A stretch of 64,000 bases of DNA from Aquariibacter albus (lineage in GTDB: Bacteria > Pseudomonadota > Gammaproteobacteria > Burkholderiales > Burkholderiaceae_C), in assembly GCF_014145335.1 (NCBI RefSeq), contig NZ_JACIVI010000002.1, positions 298,741 to 362,740 of the forward strand, in the 5' to 3' direction. The translations under genes were made by a program, and so were the position numbers. The notes below the pieces were generated by a model. It made no database searches, was not told where the DNA came from, and saw only the letters and a list, made by a program, of their open reading frames with translations. Below are positions 35,940-43,793 of the stretch, piece by piece; position 1 is the stretch's first letter, and every line of letters starts with the position of its first letter.

Positions 35940-36656
35940 TCAGTGGGTGGCCGTCCTGCGGCCCAGCAGCTTGCCGATGCCCAGCACCAGCAGCGCCCCG
36001 GCGATGCCGGCCCCGTACTTCAGCGCGTCGCTTTCCTGAAGCTTCGGCATGGAGGCCATGACGTCGGGGTTGATCAGCGCGGGGTCGGTCACGGCCATGG
36101 TGCCGGCGATCCAGCCCAGCAGCATGCCGCCGACCGTGATGATCATCGGGAAGCGGTCCATCAGCTTGATGACCAGCTGCGAGCCCCAGACGATGATCGG
36201 AATGCTGACCAGCAGGCCGAAGATCACCAGCGGCATCTGGTGGTCGCCCGCGCTCTCGGCTGCACCGGCGATGGCGATCACGTTGTCGATGCTCATCACC
36301 AGGTCGGCGACGATCACCGTCTTCACCGCGGCCCAGAGCTTGTCGGAGGCCTGGATGTTGGCGTGCTCGTCCTCGTGCTCGGGCATCAGCAGCTTCACGC
36401 CGATCCAGACCAGCAGCACGGCGCCGACGATCTTCAGCAGCGGGATCTGCAGCAGGGTCAGCGCGAAGAAGATCAGGATCACGCGCAGGCCGATCGCGCC
36501 GGCCGTGCCCCACAGGATGCCCAGGCGGCGCTGGGCCGGCGGCAGCTTGCGGCAGGCCAGCGCGATGACCACCGCGTTGTCGCCACCGAGCAGGATGTCG
36601 ATCATGATGATCTGCCCGACGGCAATCCAGAACTCGGGGGTCATCAGGGCTTCCAT
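35940..36656 (-). CDS. TerC-family membrane protein (Mn/metal exporter type)
   Basis: Polytopic protein of 238 residues. The first helix contains DILLGGDNAVVIALACRKL and the mid helix VADLVMSIDNVIAIAGAA. These are the paired acidic D-N-(A/V) motifs of TerC/Alx/MeeF proteins. Members export Mn or metallate exported enzymes; tellurite resistance is the historical name only. I found no yybP-ykoY Mn-riboswitch pattern in the 140 nt upstream. A TACACT at 36729-36734 is a possible -10. Confidence 0.9.
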   Translation of the reverse strand: MEALMTPEFWIAVGQIIMIDILLGGDNAVVIALACRKLPPAQRRLGILWGTAGAIGLRVILIFFALTLLQIPLLKIVGAVLLVWIGVKLLMPEHEDEHANIQASDKLWAAVKTVIVADLVMSIDNVIAIAGAAESAGDHQMPLVIFGLLVSIPIIVWGSQLVIKLMDRFPMIITVGGMLLGWIAGTMAVTDPALINPDVMASMPKLQESDALKYGAGIAGALLVLGIGKLLGRRTATH

Positions 36657-36796
36657 CGGAGATCCTCTCGGCGTGGTTTCGGGGCCTCCCGGTCCGCGGT
36701 GGCGGGCCGGGAAGGCAACAGCGCGGGAGTGTAGGGGCCTGCCGTGACCTGCCTGTGCGTAGAGATACGCATCGCGTCAGCCGGCGCCGCCGCAAG

Positions 36797-36822
36797 CAAA
36801 ACGGGGCCCCGAAGGGCCCCGT
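36797..36822 (-). terminator. Intrinsic terminator of sucCD
   Basis: On the minus strand a 9-bp stem ACGGGGCCC/GGGCCCCGT (36801-36809 with 36814-36822, loop of 4) is followed by TTTT. It lies 37 nt after the sucD stop, ending the sucCD transcript before terC. Confidence 0.8.
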
Positions 36823-36858
36823 TGCAGGGAGAGGCTGGGCGGCGCGGGCCGCCTCAGC

Positions 36859-37752
36859 TCACAGCTTGGCCTTGAGCAGGCGGGCCATTTCCGAGGGGTT
36901 GCGGGTCACGGTGAAGCCGCATTCCTCCATGATGGCCAGCTTGGCATCGGCGGTGTCGGCGCCGCCCGAGATCAGCGCGCCGGCATGGCCCATGCGCTTG
37001 CCCGGGGGGGCGGTGACGCCGGCGATGAAGCCGACCACCGGCTTCTTCATGTTCGCCTTGCACCAGCGCGCGGCTTCCGCCTCGTCCGGACCGCCGATCT
37101 CGCCGATCATGATCACCGCATCGGTGTCCGGATCGTCGTTGAAGGCCTGCATCACGTCGATGTGCTTGAGGCCGTTGATCGGGTCGCCGCCGATGCCGAC
37201 CGCGCTCGACTGGCCCAGGCCCAGCTCGGTGAGCTGCGCGACGGCTTCATAGGTCAGCGTGCCGGAGCGGCTGACCACGCCGATGCGGCCCTTGCGGTGG
37301 ATGTGGCCCGGCATGATGCCGATCTTGATTTCCTCGGGCGTGATCAGGCCCGGGCAGTTGGGGCCCAGCAGCAGGGTCTTCTTGCCGCCGGCGGCTTCCT
37401 TGGCCTTCATCTTGTTGCGCACGACCAGCATGTCCTTCACGGGAATGCCTTCGGTGATGCAGATGACCAGGTCCAGATCGGCCTCGACCGCTTCCCAGAT
37501 CGCCGCGGCGGCGCCTGCCGGCGGCACGTAGATCACCGAGACGGTCGCGCCCTGGGCCTGGGCGGCTTCCTTGACGGTCGCGTAGATGGGGATGTCCGAG
37601 AACTTCTCGCCCGCCTTCTTCGGATTCACGCCGGCGACGAAGGCGTTCTTGCCGTTCGCGTAGGCCTGGCAGCCCAGGGTGTGGAACTGGCCGGTCTTGC
37701 CGGTGATGCCCTGGGTGATGACCCGGGTGTCCTTGTTGATCAGGATGCTCAT
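36859..37752 (-). CDS. sucD: Succinyl-CoA ligase, alpha subunit
   Basis: TCA-cycle enzyme interconverting succinyl-CoA and succinate with ATP/GTP formation; acts as a complex with SucC. It has 297 residues. It opens [21 protein letters not shown] (CoA-binding fold). The phosphorylated-histidine region is [18 protein letters not shown], then [15 protein letters not shown], and the C-terminal ligase motif is [10 protein letters not shown]. The gap to sucC is 17 nt. Confidence 0.97.
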   Translation of the reverse strand: MSILINKDTRVITQGITGKTGQFHTLGCQAYANGKNAFVAGVNPKKAGEKFSDIPIYATVKEAAQAQGATVSVIYVPPAGAAAAIWEAVEADLDLVICITEGIPVKDMLVVRNKMKAKEAAGGKKTLLLGPNCPGLITPEEIKIGIMPGHIHRKGRIGVVSRSGTLTYEAVAQLTELGLGQSSAVGIGGDPINGLKHIDVMQAFNDDPDTDAVIMIGEIGGPDEAEAARWCKANMKKPVVGFIAGVTAPPGKRMGHAGALISGGADTADAKLAIMEECGFTVTRNPSEMARLLKAKL

Positions 37753-37769
37753 GGTGGGGTCCTTCCGGG

Positions 37770-38936
37770 TCAGGCGGCAGCGGCGGCGGCGACGACCTTG
37801 GTGGCCGCGTCGGCCATGGTGTCGGCGCTGATGATCGGCAGGCCGGATTCGGCCAGGATCTTCTTGCCCAGGTCCTCGTTGGTGCCCTTCATGCGCACCA
37901 CCAGCGGCACCGACAGGCCCACCGCGCGCGAGGCGGTGACCACGCCCTCGGCGATGGTGTCGCAGCGCATGATGCCGCCGAAGATGTTGACCAGGATGGC
38001 CTTCACGTCGGGGTTCTTCAGCATGATCTTGAAGGCCTCGGTGACCTTCTCGGCGGTCGCGCCGCCGCCCACGTCCAGGAAGTTCGCCGGCTCGCCGCCG
38101 AAGAGCTTGATGGTGTCCATGGTGGCCATGGCCAGGCCGGCGCCGTTGACCAGGCAGCCGATGTTGCCGTCGAGCTGGATGTAGGCCAGATCGAACTTGC
38201 TGGCCTCGATCTCCGCCGGGTCTTCCTCGTCGAGGTCGCGGTAGGCGACGATCTCCGGGTGACGGAACAGCGCGTTCGCGTCGAAGTTGAACTTCGCGTC
38301 GAGCGCGATCAGCTTGCCCTGGCTGTCGCAGTTCAGCGGATTGATCTCGACCAGCGAGGCGTCCGTCTCCATGTAGCAGCGGTACAGGTTCTGGAAGAGC
38401 TCGACCGCCTGGGCATGCGAACCCTCCGGCAGGCCGATCGCCGCGGCGATCTTCTTGGCCTGCGCGTCACCCAGACCGGTCAGCGGATCGATCACCTCGG
38501 TGATGATCTTCTCGGGCGTGCTGTGGGCGACTTCCTCGATGTCCATGCCGCCTTCGCTGGAGGCGATGAAGGCCACCTTCTGCGTCGCGCGGTCGGTGAC
38601 CAGCGAGACGTAGTACTCCTTCTTGATGTCCGCGCCTTCCTCGATGTAGAGGCGGCGGACCTTCTGGCCTTCGGCTCCGGTCTGATGCGTGATCAGCTGC
38701 ATGCCGAGGATCTGGCTGGCCAATTCCTTGACGCCGTCGAGGCTCTTGGTGACCTTCACGCCGCCGCCCTTGCCGCGGCCGCCGGCGTGGATCTGGGCCT
38801 TCACGACCCAGACCGGGCCGCCCAGCTGCTGCGCGGCCTCGACGGCCTCCTGCACGGTGAACGCGGGGATGCCGCGCGGGACCGGTACGCCGAACTGGCG
38901 CAGGATGTCCTTGCCTTGGTATTCGTGGATCTTCAT
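37770..38936 (-). CDS. sucC: Succinyl-CoA ligase, beta subunit
   Basis: Nucleotide- and succinate-binding subunit, 388 residues, the standard length. An ATP-grasp domain starts [20 protein letters not shown]. It continues with [35 protein letters not shown] (metal ligands), and the C-terminal domain with [15 protein letters not shown] 38936 fits the family start exactly. The preceding leader contains an 8-bp hairpin. Confidence 0.97.
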   Translation of the reverse strand: MKIHEYQGKDILRQFGVPVPRGIPAFTVQEAVEAAQQLGGPVWVVKAQIHAGGRGKGGGVKVTKSLDGVKELASQILGMQLITHQTGAEGQKVRRLYIEEGADIKKEYYVSLVTDRATQKVAFIASSEGGMDIEEVAHSTPEKIITEVIDPLTGLGDAQAKKIAAAIGLPEGSHAQAVELFQNLYRCYMETDASLVEINPLNCDSQGKLIALDAKFNFDANALFRHPEIVAYRDLDEEDPAEIEASKFDLAYIQLDGNIGCLVNGAGLAMATMDTIKLFGGEPANFLDVGGGATAEKVTEAFKIMLKNPDVKAILVNIFGGIMRCDTIAEGVVTASRAVGLSVPLVVRMKGTNEDLGKKILAESGLPIISADTMADAATKVVAAAAAA

Positions 38937-39399
38937 CTGCGGAGCCTCTTCGAGGTCATGGGTGCTGCACCACGGGTGCGGGTGCAGCGGTCGGGAAGTC
39001 GATGGCCCGGCCGATCGGCGCCGGGTCTCGACCGGTCGCGTCCGAACCCTTCCGGCCCGAGGCGGTGGCAAAGCCACCACAGGGGGCGAGGACAGGGTCG
39101 AGGACGGCGTCGGGGGCGGTGGACATCGCGGGTGAGCGAAGAACCCCCGGGCGGACACGCGGTGCCGTCCATGGAGCACTTCACTCTATCATGGTGCGTT
39201 GCAGCATCTTCCGGTCCGAGGGCCGGTGGATGCGGCGTCTTGCGGGAGGGCCAGGACCCCGGCGGGCGGACGACGAGGCCGGATGTCTCGGCCCCGTCAT
39301 CGGATCCGCGGAGAATTTCAAGCCCCCACGCTGACGCAGGCCTTGCCCCCGTGCCGCCGCTCGGCCCGATCCCCTCCTTCCCTGACGTCTCGCCCTGCC
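38937..39399. other. Divergent control region between sucC and argC
   Basis: 463 nt without a believable gene. Structures seen: an 8-bp hairpin GCTGCACC/GGTGCAGC (38964-38971 with 38981-38988) 28 nt before the sucC start, and GGTGGC-AAA-GCCACC at 39064-39078. The AT-rich stretch near 39181-39195 holds TATCAT (plus strand, possible argC -10). On the minus strand CATGAT/GATAGA could serve sucC. -35 boxes are not convincing. Confidence 0.4.
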
Positions 39400-40341
39400 A
39401 TGACCTCCCGACCCGCGCGCATCTTCATCGACGGTGAAGCCGGCACCACCGGCCTGGGCATCCGCGAACGCCTCCAGGGCCTGTCCGGCGTGGAGCTGGT
39501 GTCCATCGATCCGGCCCAGCGCAAGGATCCGCAAGCCAAGCAGGCCCTCATGGCCGGCGTCGACCTGGTCGTGCTGTGCCTGCACGACGATGCAGCCCGC
39601 GAGTCCGTCGCGCTTTGCGATGCGTTGCCGGGGGGCGGCCCGAAGATCGTCGATGCCAGCACCGCCCATCGCGTCGCACCGGGCTGGACCTACGGTTTCC
39701 CCGAGCTCTCGGCCGCGCAGGACGCTGCCGTGGCGTCGTCGCGCCGGGTTGCCAACCCCGGTTGCTACCCGACGGGTGCCATCGCATTGCTGCGGCCGCT
39801 CATCGAGGCCGGTCTGCTGGTGGCCGACCACCCGGTCGCCATCCACGCGGTCAGCGGCTACTCTGGCGGCGGTCGGGGGATGATCGAGGCCTACGAGGCG
39901 CCCGACAGCACCGCCCCGGCCTTCGAGCTCTACGGTCTCGCGCTGGAGCACAAGCACGTCGCCGAGATCATGGCCTACGGCGGGCTCGGCCGCCGGCCGA
40001 TCTTCGTGCCCAGCGTCGGCCGATTCAAGCAGGGCATGTTGGTGCAGATCGCCTTGCACCTTGACCTGCTGCCGGGCCGACCCACCCCCGAGGTCCTGCA
40101 GGCGGCGCTGGCCTCGCATTACGCAGGCAGCGAGTGGGTTCAGGTGCTGTCGCCCGAGGCCCTGGCGGCCGAGGGGGCCAAGCTTGAGCCCGAAGCCCTG
40201 AACGACAGCAACCGGCTGGAACTGCGGGTCTATGGCAACGCCACCCGGGGGCATGCCCTGCTGGTGGCCCGACTGGACAACCTCGGCAAGGGGGCTTCGG
40301 GCGCGGCGGTGCAGAACCTGCGGCGCATGTTGGGCGTCTGA
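39400..40341 (+). CDS. argC: N-acetyl-gamma-glutamyl-phosphate reductase (type 2)
   Basis: Third step of arginine synthesis, NADPH-dependent. It has 313 residues, the short type-2 form (ArgC2) rather than the ~345-residue form. The N-terminal Rossmann segment is [19 protein letters not shown]; the catalytic Cys is in [17 protein letters not shown]; a conserved [14 protein letters not shown] follows. ATG 39400 is the only start that fits the family; no SD-like sequence is obvious (CGCCCTGCC precedes it). It converges with recX. Confidence 0.95.
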   Translation: MTSRPARIFIDGEAGTTGLGIRERLQGLSGVELVSIDPAQRKDPQAKQALMAGVDLVVLCLHDDAARESVALCDALPGGGPKIVDASTAHRVAPGWTYGFPELSAAQDAAVASSRRVANPGCYPTGAIALLRPLIEAGLLVADHPVAIHAVSGYSGGGRGMIEAYEAPDSTAPAFELYGLALEHKHVAEIMAYGGLGRRPIFVPSVGRFKQGMLVQIALHLDLLPGRPTPEVLQAALASHYAGSEWVQVLSPEALAAEGAKLEPEALNDSNRLELRVYGNATRGHALLVARLDNLGKGASGAAVQNLRRMLGV

Positions 40342-40364
40342 GGCCGGGCACCGGACCGGCGGTC

Positions 40365-40383
40365 GGACCGCAGTCTGCGGTCC
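40365..40383. terminator. Stem-loop between convergent argC and recX
   Basis: GGACCGCA (40365-40372) and TGCGGTCC (40376-40383) form a perfect 8-bp stem with a 3-nt loop in the 54-nt gap. No U-run is present. Confidence 0.5.
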
Positions 40384-40395
40384 ATGCCCAGGGCT

Positions 40396-40983
40396 TCAGT
40401 CGTTGTCGCTGTCGCCGCGACCGTTCACCACCGCCCGCACGACCTCGGGCGGGAAGCCGCGGCCCGCCAGGAAGCGCATCTGGCGGGCCCTTTCGCCCGG
40501 ATCGCTGCTGACTTCGCCGTAACGGCGCAACCACAGGGCCTGGGCATGACCCCGGTCGGCCGCGCGCAGCAGGGCCGCCTGGTCTTCGTCCGGCGCCAGC
40601 CCGTGGCGCGCGAGTTCCTGGCGGATGCGCGGGCTGCCGTGGCGGCCACTGCGGGCCTGGATGCGGCCTTCGACGAAGCGTCGGGCGTTCAGCAGGTCGA
40701 GGCCTTCCAGCCAGGCGATCAGCGGTTCGATCAAGGCCTGCGCAGCCGCTGTCTCCTCGGCGTCCTGCAGCTCCGGCCGTGACCCGCGCCGCAGGCTGGC
40801 CCGCAGCTTCTGGCGCATTTCCTCGGGGCTGTGCTCCCGCCGGGCCAGCAGGCTGAGGGCCCGGGCCTTGAGCCGGCGGAGCCGGTCGTCGGGGAGGGCG
40901 TCCGCCGCCGTCGGGGCACCGGCCGTTGGGGGGAGGCCGGCCATCAGCGCCTCGGCGGGGTCTGCGGACTCACGGGGCCGCAT
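40396..40983 (-). CDS. recX: RecA regulator RecX
   Basis: Small protein that binds RecA filaments and limits their activity. It has 195 residues. After a variable N-terminus come ARALSLLARREHSPEEMRQK, the characteristic LxxREHS start of RecX. Then NARRFVEGRIQARSGRHG and a third three-helix repeat ending RFLAGRGFPPEVVRAVV. It is 20 nt downstream of recA, the usual arrangement, and is therefore likely SOS-induced with it. Confidence 0.93.
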   Translation of the reverse strand: MRPRESADPAEALMAGLPPTAGAPTAADALPDDRLRRLKARALSLLARREHSPEEMRQKLRASLRRGSRPELQDAEETAAAQALIEPLIAWLEGLDLLNARRFVEGRIQARSGRHGSPRIRQELARHGLAPDEDQAALLRAADRGHAQALWLRRYGEVSSDPGERARQMRFLAGRGFPPEVVRAVVNGRGDSDND

Positions 40984-41003
40984 CCTGCCCTGCGGCGGGG
41001 CGC

Positions 41004-42113
41004 TCAGACGCCGTCTGCGGCGGTGGCGCCGGAGGCGCCGCCGCCCTTGCGGCCGCTTTTGGCCGGAGGCGGATTCGCCGGCCCGTCGACCCCGGGAAGC
41101 AGCGGGACGCCCAGCGACGCGCGCACCTTGTTCTCGATCTCGCGGGCCAGATCACGGTTCTCGCGCAGGAACTCGCGGGCGTTGTCCTTGCCCTGGCCGA
41201 TCTTCTCGCCGTTGTAGGCATACCAGGCGCCGGACTTCTCGATGACCTTGGCGGTCACTCCCATGTCGATGATCTCGCCCTCGCGGCTGATGCCTTCGCC
41301 GTAGAGGATGTCGAAATCGGCGGTCTTGAAGGGCGGGCTGACCTTGTTCTTGACCACCTTGACCTTGGTCTCGCTGCCGATGACCTCGTCGCCGCGCTTG
41401 ATGCTGCCGACGCGGCGGATGTCCAGTCGCACCGAGGCATAGAACTTCAGCGCATTGCCGCCGGTGGTCGTTTCCGGGCTGCCGAACATCACGCCGATCT
41501 TCATGCGGATCTGGTTGATGAAGATGACCATGCAGTTGGTCTTCTTGATCGTCGCCGTCAGCTTGCGCAGGGCCTGGCTCATCAGGCGGGCCTGCAGGCC
41601 GGGGAGGCTGTCGCCCATCTCGCCCTCGAGCTCGGCCTTGGGCGTGAGGGCAGCAACCGAGTCGATGACGATGAGATCCACCGAGCCCGAGCGCACCAGC
41701 GCGTCGACGATTTCGAGGGCCTGCTCGCCGGTATCCGGCTGGCTGATCAGCAGCTCCTGCAGGTTCACGCCGAGTTTCTGGGCGTACTGCGCGTCAAGCG
41801 CATGCTCCGCATCGATGAAGGCGCAGGTGCCCGCGGCCTTCTGCATCTCGGCGATGACCTGCAGCGTCAGCGTGGTCTTGCCCGAGGACTCCGGGCCGTA
41901 GATCTCGATCACCCGGCCGCGGGGCAGGCCGCCCACCCCCAGTGCGGTGTCCAGGCCCAGCGAGCCGGTCGAGACCACCTGGATGTCTTCCACCGCCTCG
42001 CCCGCACCGAGACGCATGATCGTCCCCTTGCCGAACTGCTTTTCGATCTGGGCCAGCGCGGCTTGAAGGGCCTTGGTTTTTTCGGGGTTCACGGTGGGGT
42101 TCGGGGTGTCCAT
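41004..42113 (-). CDS. recA: DNA recombinase RecA
   Basis: Central recombinase and SOS co-protease. It has 369 residues from ATG 42113. Walker [10 protein letters not shown], Walker [11 protein letters not shown], the DNA-binding loop L1 [19 protein letters not shown], and the L2 region with [20 protein letters not shown] are all intact. The C-terminus is long and Gly/Lys-rich rather than strongly acidic. An ATG at 42125 would add four residues. A perfect LexA box lies in the promoter. Confidence 0.98.
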   Translation of the reverse strand: MDTPNPTVNPEKTKALQAALAQIEKQFGKGTIMRLGAGEAVEDIQVVSTGSLGLDTALGVGGLPRGRVIEIYGPESSGKTTLTLQVIAEMQKAAGTCAFIDAEHALDAQYAQKLGVNLQELLISQPDTGEQALEIVDALVRSGSVDLIVIDSVAALTPKAELEGEMGDSLPGLQARLMSQALRKLTATIKKTNCMVIFINQIRMKIGVMFGSPETTTGGNALKFYASVRLDIRRVGSIKRGDEVIGSETKVKVVKNKVSPPFKTADFDILYGEGISREGEIIDMGVTAKVIEKSGAWYAYNGEKIGQGKDNAREFLRENRDLAREIENKVRASLGVPLLPGVDGPANPPPAKSGRKGGGASGATAADGV

Positions 42114-42153
42114 GACAGTCTCCATGCATCGCAGGCGGTGGACCCGGATTATC

Positions 42154-42176
42154 CCGAAGGCTGTTTGTTTGTACAG
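42154..42176 (-). promoter_or_regulatory. recA promoter with SOS (LexA) box
   Basis: On the minus strand CTGTACAAACAAACAG (42176-42161) fits CTGT-N8-ACAG perfectly. It overlaps a -35-like TGTACA, 16 nt upstream of a good -10 GATAAT (about 42154-42149). LexA bound here would block RNA polymerase. The box also lies 83 nt before the divergent response-regulator start. Confidence 0.85.
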
Positions 42177-42207
42177 CTTTTTCGGGGGGAGGCCGCACAC
42201 GGCTCCC

Positions 42208-42213
42208 TACAAT
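42208..42213 (+). promoter_or_regulatory. Candidate -10 element of the response regulator gene
   Basis: TACAAT, 5 of 6 consensus bases, about 45 nt before ATG 42259. No -35 is evident in the G-rich sequence ahead of it. Confidence 0.4.
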
Positions 42214-42258
42214 GACGGCACAACAGCGAAAACAGGACCGCAGTCCAGGAGACGGGCC

Positions 42259-42930
42259 ATGAGGATACTCATCGCAGAGGACGATCAGGTGCTGGCCGAC
42301 GGCCTGCTCCGCACGCTCAGGCAGGGGGGCTATGCGGTCGACCAGGTCAGTTCGGGTTCCCAGGCCGACGCGGCCCTCGCGGGTCAGGATTTCGACCTGC
42401 TGATCCTTGACCTGGGCCTGCCGAAGATGCATGGCCTGGAGGTGCTGCGCAAGCTGCGTTCGCGCGGCAACAGCCTTCCGGTGCTGATCCTGACGGCGGC
42501 CGACAGCGTCGAGCAGCGCGTGAAGGGGCTGGATCTCGGCGCCGACGACTACATGGCCAAGCCCTTCGCCCTGGCCGAGCTGGAGGCGCGGGTCCGCGCC
42601 TTGACCCGTCGCGGTCTGGGCACCGCGTCGAGCTTGATCAAGCATGGTCCGCTCAGCTTCGATGCAACGGGCCGGGTGGCCTATCTGAACGAGCAGATGA
42701 TCGAGCTGTCGGCCCGCGAGCTGAGCTTGCTCGAGGTCTTGCTGCAGCGCGCCGGCCGCCTGGTCAGCAAGGACCAGCTGATCGAGAAGCTCTGTGAATG
42801 GGGCGAGGAGGTCAGCAGCAACGCGATCGAGGTCTACATCCACCGCCTGCGCAAGAAGATCGAGCAGGGCCCGGTTCGCATCGCGACGGTGCGGGGCCTG
42901 GGCTACTGTCTCGAAAAAATCAGTAATTGA
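42259..42930 (+). CDS. OmpR-family response regulator (TctD/QseB-like)
   Basis: Two-component regulator of 223 residues. In the receiver domain (1-115), RILIAEDDQVLADGL carries the acidic pair, LLILDLGLPKMHGLEVLR the phosphoacceptor Asp, and MAKPFALAELEAR the conserved Lys. The winged-helix output domain (about 130-220) contains ELSARELSLLEVLLQRAGRLVSK-type helices and VYIHRLRKKIE. A good SD (CAGGAG) precedes ATG 42259. Its likely kinase is encoded 860 nt downstream, beyond an opposite-strand gene. Confidence 0.93.
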   Translation: MRILIAEDDQVLADGLLRTLRQGGYAVDQVSSGSQADAALAGQDFDLLILDLGLPKMHGLEVLRKLRSRGNSLPVLILTAADSVEQRVKGLDLGADDYMAKPFALAELEARVRALTRRGLGTASSLIKHGPLSFDATGRVAYLNEQMIELSARELSLLEVLLQRAGRLVSKDQLIEKLCEWGEEVSSNAIEVYIHRLRKKIEQGPVRIATVRGLGYCLEKISN

Positions 42931-42968
42931 GGCCCGAGGACAAGGAGCTACTGGACTTCCATCGAAAA

Positions 42969-42990
42969 AAAGCCCGCTTGCGCGGGCTTT
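42969..42990. terminator. Bidirectional intrinsic terminator
   Basis: AAAGCCCGC (42969-42977) with GCGGGCTTT (42982-42990), loop TTGC, flanked by A-run and T-run. It serves both the response regulator (plus) and the PEP-CTERM gene (minus), which converge here. Confidence 0.9.
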
Positions 42991-43029
42991 TGTGCATCAG
43001 ACGTTGCAGCCGTGAACGGCTACTTGTCC

Positions 43030-43626
43030 TCAGGCGCGAGTTTGGCGGCGGCGTGCCACGGCACCCACAACACCCAGGCCGGCCAGCATGAGGGCCACGG
43101 TGCGAGGTTCCGGCACGGCGGCAACTTGCACGCTGTACAGCTTGGCGCCGTTCAGGAAATCTTCCGACGAGTTCGTCAGGCTGACGTCAAACGAACCGGT
43201 GCTGCCGGCCAGGAAGAAGATTTCCACGGTTTGCTTCGGATCGAACGTTGCGAACGTCTTGCTGAAGCTGGTCGTGCCCAGTTCGAAGGTCACGGTGTCC
43301 GTGTTCGCGCCAGTGCGAGCGCCGCCGATCTCGAACGTCGCCTTGTACAGCTGGCCGCCGGTCAGGTTCACGGAGCGGGTCAGTTCGCCCGGGTCGTTGC
43401 CGATGAGGTCAACGAAGTTGCCTTCGGTGGTGACACCGAAGTTGATGCCACTGGCCGGAAGCAGGTCGACATTGCCGCCCACGACCGTCCACGGGCCAAA
43501 GCTGCTCTTGTTCAGGCCGGTGGTGTACGAATCAAAGTCGTCGAAGAAGACGACTTGGGCTTGGGCCGCGGTGGCAGCACCCAGACTCAGACCAGCGACA
43601 GCGATCAGTTTCTTAAGGGAATTCAT
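43030..43626 (-). CDS. PEP-CTERM sorting-domain protein (exosortase substrate)
   Basis: Exported protein of 198 residues. The signal peptide is LIAVAGLSLGAATAAQAQ; the mature domain is beta-rich (DDFDSYTTGL..., VTFELGTTSFSKTF) and looks like a short PEP-CTERM ectodomain. The last 28 residues are VPEPRTVALMLAGLGVVGA followed by a basic tail: Pro-Glu-Pro motif, helix, Arg cluster. That is the exosortase recognition signal. Codon use (GCT, GGT, CAA, AAA, TTT frequent) is visibly less GC-rich than its neighbours, hinting at separate ancestry. No exosortase gene is in the window. CGGAG precedes ATG 43626. Confidence 0.92.
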   Translation of the reverse strand: MNSLKKLIAVAGLSLGAATAAQAQVVFFDDFDSYTTGLNKSSFGPWTVVGGNVDLLPASGINFGVTTEGNFVDLIGNDPGELTRSVNLTGGQLYKATFEIGGARTGANTDTVTFELGTTSFSKTFATFDPKQTVEIFFLAGSTGSFDVSLTNSSEDFLNGAKLYSVQVAAVPEPRTVALMLAGLGVVGAVARRRQTRA

Positions 43627-43683
43627 GGAGCTCTCCGTCATCATGATGGGCGTGCGGCCCGTATGACACGCACAGCCCTAGTG

Positions 43684-43699
43684 TCGGCGATTCGACAGA
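43684..43699. promoter_or_regulatory. Dyad upstream of the PEP-CTERM gene
   Basis: On the minus strand TGTCGAATCGCCGACA is a perfect TGTCG-N6-CGACA dyad. It is followed by GTGTC near 43665, which forms a second dyad with the overlapping GACAC. The TGTC-N8-GACA form recalls sites of NtrC-type activators, but no sigma54 promoter is visible downstream. An operator function is inferred. Confidence 0.3.
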
Positions 43700-43781
43700 G
43701 GCTATGAGGGTGAACCCCTTGAACGGGTGGGCGCTATGGGCACCCTGGAGACACCCCGGCTGGGGGGGTGAAGCGGGCGGC

Positions 43782-43787
43782 TATCCT
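43782..43787 (+). promoter_or_regulatory. Candidate -10 element for the histidine kinase gene
   Basis: TATCCT, 6 nt before ATG 43794. The same hexamer and spacing occur before ftsY. It implies that the kinase is transcribed on its own and is leaderless. Confidence 0.4.
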
Positions 43788-43793
43788 GCCCGC

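Noticed and set aside
35940-36656. Tellurite resistance operon
   Set aside because: Only a TerC-family protein is present; no terB/D/E/Z genes nearby. A metal-export role is more likely.
36657-36795. Possible yybP-ykoY manganese riboswitch before terC
   Set aside because: The conserved GGGGAGUAGC-type core and the partner loop are absent; only ordinary GC-rich dyads are seen.
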